From: an uncultured Alphaproteobacteria bacterium
GTDB taxonomy: Bacteria; Pseudomonadota; Alphaproteobacteria; Caulobacterales; Parvularculaceae
Direction of reading: 5' to 3'
Length of the DNA: 12,437 bases
Assembly: GCA_938003575.1 (NCBI GenBank)
Contig: CALKYG010000476.1
Span: forward strand, 1 to 12,437
Below are positions 7,340 through 12,437 of this stretch, piece by piece; the first letter of the stretch is position 1, and the number at the start of each line of letters is the position of its first letter. The translations under genes and the position numbers were made by a program. The notes under the pieces are model-generated. The model was not told the DNA's origin and did no database searches. It saw nothing but the letters and a program-made list of their open reading frames with translations.

Positions 7340-7340
7340 C

Positions 7341-8186
7341 TTAAGCGCCTGATTTTCCGGGACGCTGAGGCTGGTCGAGGCGATAGACCTGCGCGGGCTC
7401 CGGAAACGACCGGCGACGGACTTCGCTGGCGTACTCAGCGACGGCGTCCTTGATCGAGGCTCGAAGGCTTGCAAACCGCTTCACGAATTTGGGCGTCCAG
7501 TCGAACAGGCCGAGCATGTCCTGGGTGACGAGGATCTGCCCGTCGCAGACTGGCGAGGCGCCGATGCCGATCGTCGGAACGCCGACCATTTCCGTTATCT
7601 CGCGTGCGAGGTCTTCAGCGACGCCCTCGACGACGATCGCGAAAGCCCCGGCGGCGGCGGTCGCTTTCGCCTCGGCGAGGATTTCCGCGCGTTCCGACGT
7701 CGTTCGCCCCCGCGCCTTGAACGCGCCATAGACGTTGATCGCCTGCGGCCTCAATCCGACATGTCCCATGACCGGAATGCCGCGCTCGACCATGAAGCGG
7801 ATCGCGTCTGCGGCGTACCGGCCGCTTTCAAGCTTGATCGCCTGCGCGCCTGTTTCCTTCAGGAGGCGCGTTGCGTTTTCAAACGCCCTTTCCGGGCCCG
7901 ATTCATATGACCCGAACGGCATGTCGACGACGACGAGCGCGCGCGTCGATCCCCTCATCACCGCCTGACCGTGCAGGATCATCATTTCCATGGTGACCCC
8001 GACCGTCGAAGGAAGGCCGTGCACGACCATCCCGACGCTGTCGCCCACAAGCAGGATATCGCAATGCTCATCCAGAATGGCCGCCATCGGCGCGTCATAG
8101 GCCGTCAGGCAGACAATCGGCTCTCCGCCCTTGCGGGCGGAAATATCAGCCGCCGTGATCCGCTTCATCGCTGTCTGCGCCGACAT
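7341..8186 (-). CDS. panB: Ketopantoate hydroxymethyltransferase (3-methyl-2-oxobutanoate hydroxymethyltransferase)
   Basis: A 281-residue TIM-barrel enzyme that transfers a hydroxymethyl group from 5,10-methylene-tetrahydrofolate to alpha-ketoisovalerate, the first committed step of pantothenate and CoA synthesis. The metal ligands of the family are visible: Asp49 in GDSVGMV, Asp88 in DMPFGSYE and Glu120 in IKLE. The catalytic Glu is Glu187 in AIVVEGV. The GHVGLRPQ and [15 protein letters not shown] signatures are intact. The ATG follows AAGGA with a 9-base spacer, and a good promoter lies just upstream (8213-8240). panC is not adjacent, so the pathway is split here. It is followed by a 142-base gap before the TPR-bamB-der run. 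Confidence 0.97.
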   Translation of the reverse strand: MSAQTAMKRITAADISARKGGEPIVCLTAYDAPMAAILDEHCDILLVGDSVGMVVHGLPSTVGVTMEMMILHGQAVMRGSTRALVVVDMPFGSYESGPERAFENATRLLKETGAQAIKLESGRYAADAIRFMVERGIPVMGHVGLRPQAINVYGAFKARGRTTSERAEILAEAKATAAAGAFAIVVEGVAEDLAREITEMVGVPTIGIGASPVCDGQILVTQDMLGLFDWTPKFVKRFASLRASIKDAVAEYASEVRRRSFPEPAQVYRLDQPQRPGKSGA

Positions 8187-8197
8187 GAGAACCGTCC

Positions 8198-8226
8198 TTG
8201 AGTTTCGCGCGTACTATAGGCCTAAT
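8198..8226 (+). promoter_or_regulatory. Candidate lipocalin-gene promoter opposed to the panB promoter
   Basis: TTGAGT (8198-8203) and CCTAAT (8221-8226) have a 17-base spacer, and each matches consensus at 4 of 6 positions. The two promoters overlap almost completely in opposite directions around the 8-bp palindrome TAGGCCTA (8217-8224), so only one could be occupied at a time. It is weaker than the panB promoter. Confidence 0.33.
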
Positions 8227-8240
8227 GCCGCGCCGCACAA
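8213..8240 (-). promoter_or_regulatory. Probable panB promoter
   Basis: On the minus strand TTGTGC (8240-8235) and TATAGT (8218-8213) are separated by 16 bases. The -10 matches the sigma-70-type consensus at 5 of 6 positions and the -35 at its TTG core. A transcript starting near 8206 would leave a short leader of about 20 bases carrying the panB ribosome site. Confidence 0.5.
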
Positions 8241-8253
8241 TGAATTTGCTCGG

Positions 8254-8274
8254 CCGGCGCCTGCCGGAAGGAGG
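8254..8274 (+). promoter_or_regulatory. Strong ribosome binding site of the lipocalin gene with a small stem-loop beside it
   Basis: AAGGAGG (8268-8274) stands 5 bases before the GTG at 8280 and fixes that start. Directly upstream, CCGGC (8254-8258) and GCCGG (8263-8267) can pair around a 4-base loop. The stem ends exactly where the AAGGAGG core begins, so it would probably leave the site open. Confidence 0.6.
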
Positions 8275-8279
8275 TTTCT

Positions 8280-8825
8280 GTGAGAAATGTGATCGTTGCG
8301 GCTGGGTTTTCCGTCCTCGCAGCCTGCGCCTCCCAGCCTGTCAACCGCACCGCGACGGAACCGCTGACCAGCGTCGCGTCGGTCGATCTCGATCGGTATC
8401 TCGGCCGCTGGTACGAGATCGCAAGGCTCGACAACGGTTTTGAACGGAATTGCGAGGGCGTCACCGCCGATTATGCGATGCGCGACGACGGGTTGATCAG
8501 CGTGGTCAACACCTGCCGACTCGGGTCTCCCGACGGTGAAATGAAAGTGGCGAAGGGACGCGCGCGCGTCGTTGATGAGACGAGCAACGCGAAGCTGAAA
8601 GTCAGCTTTTTCGGACCCTTCTGGGGCGACTACTGGATCATCGACCTTGACGACGCCTATTCGCGCGCGATCGTCGGCGAACCGTCCGGGCGGTATCTGT
8701 GGATCCTCGCCAGAACGCCGGAGATCAGCGATGAGTCAAAGGCGGAAGCGCTGAGCAAGCTGCAATCGCTCGGCTATGACGTTTCAGCGCTTTATTTTCC
8801 GAAGCAGCCGCCCGCCGCCGAGTAA
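8280..8825 (+). CDS. Lipocalin family lipoprotein, Blc-like
   Basis: A 181-residue protein with a short leader ending LAAC, so Cys16 should be lipidated, probably at the outer membrane. The lipocalin fold follows: the first conserved motif is GRWYEIAR (GxW at residues 42-44), and the later strand and loop YWIIDLDDAYSRAIVG plus WILAR correspond to the other conserved regions. Two Cys in the NCEG and NTCR segments could form a disulfide. E. coli Blc binds lysophospholipid and is stress-induced; a similar role in lipid handling is inferred, not shown. The GTG start is supported by an excellent AAGGAGG site 5 bases upstream. Double stop TAATAA. The gene is divergent from panB and converges on the NnrU gene with 6 bases between. 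Confidence 0.93.
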   Translation: MRNVIVAAGFSVLAACASQPVNRTATEPLTSVASVDLDRYLGRWYEIARLDNGFERNCEGVTADYAMRDDGLISVVNTCRLGSPDGEMKVAKGRARVVDETSNAKLKVSFFGPFWGDYWIIDLDDAYSRAIVGEPSGRYLWILARTPEISDESKAEALSKLQSLGYDVSALYFPKQPPAAE

Positions 8826-8831
8826 TAATCC

Positions 8832-9395
8832 TCAGGGTCTCAACGCCACGCCCGCGATATAGGGGTGCAGGACAAGGAAGATCGCCGCCCAGGCGGCGAC
8901 GCCGGCGACGATTGCAATCGCGTCATTGACGAAGGGGCCGGGCTGCGGCGTTTTCTCATCGCGCTTTTTCACGGCGATGCGATCAGCGACGCCGAAAGCG
9001 AGAAACGCGCCGAACAGGATGACGGAGCGCACCTCGCCGTTCGCCAGAAGGTGCCCGAACGCCCAGAGCTTCACGGCCGCGAGCATCGGATGCTTTGCGG
9101 CGGCCGCGATTTTTCCTTTCGGCAGGTAAGCGGCGGCGAGCAGCACCAGAGCTAGCAATGTGAACAGATAGGTAAGGTGCTTCGCCCATGCCGGCGGCGC
9201 ATACAGCAAGCCCGCATCGGCGGTCGGCCAGCCGGCGACGATCAGCGCGAACCCGGCGATTGCGGCGAGCGAATAAAGTCCCTTGTAGGGCCCCGCCCCC
9301 AGTTTGCCGATCAGCCCTTCCCGGCCCTTGCGCGCGAACGCCGTCCACAGATGCGTTCCGAAAAATATGAAAAGCCCGAGAACAAAAAGCGTCAT
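8832..9395 (-). CDS. NnrU family multi-spanning membrane protein
   Basis: A 187-residue inner-membrane protein with about five or six hydrophobic segments. The opening FIFFGTHLWTAF, with a His in the first segment, and the later HPMLAAVKLWAFGHLLANG are the family's hallmarks. NnrU was named from a nitric-oxide reduction locus. The same superfamily includes plant 15-cis-zeta-carotene isomerase (Z-ISO), a heme b protein with His ligands, so the conserved His may bind heme. No denitrification or carotenoid gene is visible in the window, so function here is open. The ATG follows GGGAG with a good spacer, 23 bases after the apt stop, so it is probably co-transcribed with apt. Confidence 0.9.
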   Translation of the reverse strand: MTLFVLGLFIFFGTHLWTAFARKGREGLIGKLGAGPYKGLYSLAAIAGFALIVAGWPTADAGLLYAPPAWAKHLTYLFTLLALVLLAAAYLPKGKIAAAAKHPMLAAVKLWAFGHLLANGEVRSVILFGAFLAFGVADRIAVKKRDEKTPQPGPFVNDAIAIVAGVAAWAAIFLVLHPYIAGVALRP

Positions 9396-9418
9396 GGCTG
9401 CTCCCTATCGGAAAATTT

Positions 9419-9946
9419 TCAATGCCCTTCAAACGCAACCAGCGCGACGACCTCCTTGCCGGACCGGCGCAGCTTCTCCGCGCCGCCGAGTTCGGGAAGA
9501 TCGACGACAAACGAACAAAGGACCACATCGCCGCCGGCCCGCTCAAGCAATCTGATCGCTGCGGCCGCCGTGCCCCCGGTGGCGATCAGATCATCGACCA
9601 GCAGCACTTTCTCGCCTTTCTTCACCGCATCGACGTGAATTTCGACTTCGTCGACGCCGTACTCAAGCTCGTAACTCTCGCCAATCGTCTTGTAGGGAAG
9701 CTTTCCCTTCTTCCGGATCGGGACAAATCCGACTGAAAGCTGGTGCGCGATGGCGCCGCCCAGAATGAAGCCTCGCGCTTCTATGCCGGCGACCTTGTCG
9801 ATCTTCGCGCCGGCGAGCGGCTGGACAAGTTCGTCGATCGCCCGCCTGAAACCGCGCGCGTCGGCGAGCAGCGTGGTCACGTCGCGAAACATGATTCCGG
9901 GTTTCGGATAGTCCGGTATGGTCCGGATCACCGACTTCAGATCCAT
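9419..9946 (-). CDS. apt: Adenine phosphoribosyltransferase
   Basis: A 175-residue type I phosphoribosyltransferase that converts adenine and PRPP to AMP in the cytoplasm (purine salvage). The family opening [18 protein letters not shown] is at about residues 9-26. [14 protein letters not shown] lies in the middle. The PRPP-binding loop [13 protein letters not shown] is at 114-126. The frame is open to an ATG at 10006, but ATG 9946 gives the usual APT length and N-terminus ([17 protein letters not shown]); a GAGGG lies 12 bases upstream, somewhat far. It is divergent from the M13 peptidase gene (144-base gap) and followed closely by the NnrU gene. Confidence 0.97.
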   Translation of the reverse strand: MDLKSVIRTIPDYPKPGIMFRDVTTLLADARGFRRAIDELVQPLAGAKIDKVAGIEARGFILGGAIAHQLSVGFVPIRKKGKLPYKTIGESYELEYGVDEVEIHVDAVKKGEKVLLVDDLIATGGTAAAAIRLLERAGGDVVLCSFVVDLPELGGAEKLRRSGKEVVALVAFEGH

Positions 9947-10090
9947 TTGCAGAAATATCCCTCGCCGCTCGGGCGGGACCATGGCGGAATCGTTGCGGCG
10001 CGACAAGAACCTTTTGACGCGACGCCTCGGTCTTGCCCCCGCCGGCGGAGGCGGTTACCGAGCACGGCGAACAAGCGGAAGGAACCGTCG
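9947..10090. other. Divergent intergenic region between apt and the M13 peptidase gene
   Basis: This stretch must hold both promoters. I see TTGACG at 10014-10019 reading plus, but no convincing -10 at the right distance, and nothing clear for apt. CTCGGT (10026-10031) and ACCGAG (10057-10062) can pair around a loop that contains the palindrome CCGCCGGCGG (10039-10048). AAGGAA (10079-10084) is the ribosome site of the peptidase gene. Confidence 0.4.
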
Positions 10091-12145
10091 ATGAAAAAGG
10101 CCCTTATTTGCGGCATCGCCGTTCTGGCGCTCTCGGCCTGCGGCAAGAAGGATGAGCTCCCGCAATCGCCGGCGGCTGCTAAGGCGGCCGCCGCGCCCGA
10201 ACTCGGCGCTTTCGGCGTCGACCTGTCCTCGATCGACGCATCGGTGAGGCCGGGCGACGATTTTTACGATTACGTGAACGGCGAGTGGCTGCGATCATTC
10301 AAGATACCTGACGACTATTCGAGCTACGGCTCGTTCACGGCGCTTGCGGAACGCTCCGAGCAGCGGCTGAGGGAAATCGTCGAAGACGACGCCATGCAAG
10401 GCGCGGCGCCGGGATCGGTTGAACGGAAAGTGCGCGACTTTTATGCGAGCTATCTCGACGTCGACGCCATCAACGCGAAGGGGCTGGCGCCGCTCGCTGA
10501 GGATTTCGCCGCCATCGACGCGCTGGAATCGCAAGCCGATTTTGCGGCGGCGTTTTTTGATCCGTCATTCGTCGCGAGGAGCCCCATCGCCGTCTTCATC
10601 GGCGTCGATGCGAAGCGGCCGGACCAATATTCCGTCTACCTGACCCAATCGGGTCTCGGCATGCCGAACCGCGATTACTACCTCGAAGCGAAATTCGCCG
10701 GCAAACAGGCGAAATACAAAACCTATATCGCCGAAACCCTCGCCCGCGCGGGCCTGCCCGATCCGCAGGGATCGGCGGACCGCATTTACGCGCTCGAAAC
10801 CGAATTCGCTCTCGCGCATTGGGACCCGGCGAAGCGTCGCAATCGCGATCTCACCTATAATCTCAAGTCGCTTGAACTGCTCGAAGAGTTCGCGCCGTCG
10901 GCGCCGTGGCGGGCGATGCTGGGCGCGGCGGGACTTCAATCCGTCGGCGAGGTGATCGTCCGCGAGGATGACGCCGTTCAGAAGATTGCGGCGATCGTCG
11001 CCGAGACGCCTGTCGAGACGCTGCGCGCCTATCTGAAGTTCCACCTCATCAACTCAAATGCGGACGTGCTGCCGCAGGCCTTTGATGAAGCGAGCTTTGC
11101 GTTCTACGGGACAGAATTGCGCGGGACGCCCAAACAGAAGGAACGATGGAAGCGCGGCGTCGCCGCCGTCGATGCGGCGCTCGGCGAAGCGGTCGGCAAG
11201 ATATACGTCGAGAAATATTTCCCGGCGACGTCCAAGGAGCAAATGATCGGCCTCGTTGCAAACCTGCGGACGGCGCTCGGCCAGCGGCTTGAGGCGCTGC
11301 CATGGATGAGCGATGAAACGCGCGCGCGGGCGCAGGAAAAGCTTTCAAAATTCACCGCCAAGATCGGCTATCCGGATAAGTGGCGCGACTACTCCGCGTT
11401 TGAAGCGATCGCCGGCGACGCCTATGGCAACGCGAAACGCGCACGCCGGTTCGATTGGGAATTTGAAGTCTCGCGGCTCGGCGGGCCGGTCGACCGCAGC
11501 GAATGGGGCATGACGCCGCAGACAGTGAACGCCTATTACAATTCCACCCTCAACGAGATCGTGTTCCCCGCGGCGATCCTGCAGGCGCCCTTCTTCGATC
11601 CGCACGCGGACGACGCCGTCAATTACGGCGGCATCGGCGCCGTCATCGGTCACGAAATCGGTCACGGCTTCGACGATCAGGGCAGAAAGTCCGACGGAGA
11701 CGGCGTCTTGCGTGATTGGTGGACCGCCGAAGACGCGGACCGGTTCAAGGGGCTCGCCGACGCGCTCGGCGCTCAATATGCGAGCTATGAACCGATCGAC
11801 GGTTTTCCGCTCAATCCCGGTCTCACCATGGGCGAGAACATCGGCGATATCGGCGGGCTGGCGATGGCGTATCACGCCTACAAGCTGTCGCTCGACGGCA
11901 AGGAGGCGCCGGTGATCGACGGCTTTACCGGCGATCAGCGGTTTTTCCTCGCATGGGCGCAGGTCTGGAAACGCATCGTGCGCGAGGAGCAGCTGAAGAA
12001 CCAGATCGCCACCGATCCGCACTCGCCGGCGCAGTACCGCGTCAACGGCGTCGTGCGGAACATGGACGCTTGGTACGGCGCGTTCGGCGTGACGCCGGAC
12101 GACGACCTCTGGCTCGATCCCGAAGAGCGCATACAGATCTGGTGA
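10091..12145 (+). CDS. M13 family zinc metallopeptidase lipoprotein (PepO/neprilysin-like)
   Basis: A 684-residue peptidase, typical of bacterial M13 enzymes. The leader ends LSAC, so Cys17 should be lipidated and the enzyme held at the cell envelope. The N-terminal M13 region begins at PGDDFYDYVNGEWL. The catalytic region shows NAYYN (480-484), then HEIGHGFDDQG with His521, Glu522 and His525. GENIGDIGG follows, where Glu582 is the third zinc ligand and Asp586 the supporting acid. All catalytic residues expected from neprilysin are present, so it should be active on peptides, probably periplasmic ones. The frame is open 348 bases further upstream, antisense to apt, but ATG 10091 gives the lipoprotein signal and follows AAGGAA by 6 bases. 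A GNAT gene starts 6 bases after the stop. Confidence 0.96.
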   Translation: MKKALICGIAVLALSACGKKDELPQSPAAAKAAAAPELGAFGVDLSSIDASVRPGDDFYDYVNGEWLRSFKIPDDYSSYGSFTALAERSEQRLREIVEDDAMQGAAPGSVERKVRDFYASYLDVDAINAKGLAPLAEDFAAIDALESQADFAAAFFDPSFVARSPIAVFIGVDAKRPDQYSVYLTQSGLGMPNRDYYLEAKFAGKQAKYKTYIAETLARAGLPDPQGSADRIYALETEFALAHWDPAKRRNRDLTYNLKSLELLEEFAPSAPWRAMLGAAGLQSVGEVIVREDDAVQKIAAIVAETPVETLRAYLKFHLINSNADVLPQAFDEASFAFYGTELRGTPKQKERWKRGVAAVDAALGEAVGKIYVEKYFPATSKEQMIGLVANLRTALGQRLEALPWMSDETRARAQEKLSKFTAKIGYPDKWRDYSAFEAIAGDAYGNAKRARRFDWEFEVSRLGGPVDRSEWGMTPQTVNAYYNSTLNEIVFPAAILQAPFFDPHADDAVNYGGIGAVIGHEIGHGFDDQGRKSDGDGVLRDWWTAEDADRFKGLADALGAQYASYEPIDGFPLNPGLTMGENIGDIGGLAMAYHAYKLSLDGKEAPVIDGFTGDQRFFLAWAQVWKRIVREEQLKNQIATDPHSPAQYRVNGVVRNMDAWYGAFGVTPDDDLWLDPEERIQIW

Positions 12146-12151
12146 ATTGAC

Positions 12152-12437
12152 ATGTCGGCTGTTGACGCGACGCTGGAGAACGAATTCGTGCGCCTCGAAC
12201 CGATCGAGGACCGGCACCGAGAGGCGTTGCGGGCGGCGGGCGACGATCCGGACCTCTGGCGGTTCGCCTCGGTCAACCAGCACAACGCCGATTTCGACGC
12301 CTGGATGGACGACCGCCTCGCCGCGCGCGCGCGCAGCGACGACGTCGCCTTCGCGGTGTTCAGCAAGACGTCCGGCGACTGGGCGGGGTCCACCAGCTAT
12401 CTCGCCGTCAACCTGCCGCATCGAAAGGTCGAGATCG
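12152..12437 (+). CDS. GNAT family N-acetyltransferase, N-terminal part, cut by the window edge
   Basis: An ATG 6 bases after the M13 peptidase stop opens a frame that stays open to the end of the window (95 codons). It begins MSAVDATLENEFVRLEPIED and continues with DDPDLWRFASVNQ, then FAVFSKTSGDWAGSTSYLAVN. The opening (a strand with VRLEPI, then a helix and DPDLWRF) is typical of the RimJ/RimL-like GNAT subgroup. FAVF...GDWAGSTSY is the usual central beta-hairpin of the fold. The acetyl-CoA binding loop would lie beyond the edge, so activity and substrate cannot be judged. There is no clear ribosome site, which with the tiny gap suggests translational coupling to the peptidase gene. Confidence 0.82.
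   Translation, partial: MSAVDATLENEFVRLEPIEDRHREALRAAGDDPDLWRFASVNQHNADFDAWMDDRLAARARSDDVAFAVFSKTSGDWAGSTSYLAVNLPHRKVEI

Noticed and set aside
9947..10006. Extension of apt to the ATG at 10006
   Set aside because: It adds 20 residues not seen in the family. [17 protein letters not shown] is the usual type of APT N-terminus.
9743..10090. Upstream extension of the M13 frame
   Set aside because: It runs antisense through apt and would bury the LSAC lipoprotein leader. ATG 10091 has a good ribosome site.
1400..11660. Many copies of the palindrome CGCCGGCG and related GCCGGC strings
   Set aside because: They fall in coding sequence as Ala/Gly codon pairs and are expected from the GC-rich codon use. 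No regular spacing or array structure was seen.
11345..12421. Minus-strand open frame (358 codons) opposite the end of the M13 gene and the GNAT start
   Set aside because: The M13 catalytic motifs HEIGH and GENIGD are read from the plus strand here, and the antisense product shows no family features.
1..12437. CRISPR arrays, tRNA or rRNA genes, insertion sequences, defence or prophage genes
   Set aside because: No regularly spaced repeats, cloverleaf-like sequence, transposase or phage motifs were found. Gene content looks core-genome.

Overview
The window is GC-rich, gene-dense chromosomal DNA. The family content and gene order suggest an alphaproteobacterium: an alphaproteobacterial type of BamB beside Der, an NnrU-family protein, a YciK-like reductase and a TetR/LpxR-like pair. 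A genus cannot be named from sequence alone. Thirteen protein genes are supported, one cut by the right edge. I see no tRNA, rRNA, CRISPR array, insertion sequence, phage gene or other sign of recent transfer, and no gene-free stretch longer than 300 bases.

Layout. (1) 96-3474, plus strand: a tight run of a TetR-type regulator, an LpxR-like outer-membrane lipid A deacylase (DUF2219), a pirin and a YciK-like short-chain dehydrogenase. Gaps are 41 bases or less. (2) 8186-3478, minus strand: panB, then a YfgM-like membrane-anchored TPR protein, the BamB lipoprotein and the ribosome-assembly GTPase Der. The last three are packed like an operon and have the same order as yfgM-bamB-der of gammaproteobacteria. 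Runs 1 and 2 converge with only 3 bases between stop codons. (3) 8280-8825, plus strand: a Blc-like lipocalin lipoprotein, divergent from panB across a 93-base region that appears to hold two opposed overlapping promoters. (4) 9946-8832, minus strand: apt (adenine salvage) followed by an NnrU-family membrane protein, which converges on the lipocalin gene. (5) 10091 to the right edge, plus strand: an M13 (PepO/neprilysin-like) zinc-peptidase lipoprotein and the start of a GNAT acetyltransferase gene.

Functionally the window mixes housekeeping (ribosome assembly, pantothenate synthesis, adenine salvage) with envelope biology: outer-membrane protein assembly, lipid A modification, a lipocalin and a secreted lipoprotein peptidase. 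I found no convincing new multi-gene system. The points most worth a second look are the regulator/LpxR-like run, the opposed promoters at panB/lipocalin, and an NnrU protein with no visible nitrogen-oxide or carotenoid genes nearby.
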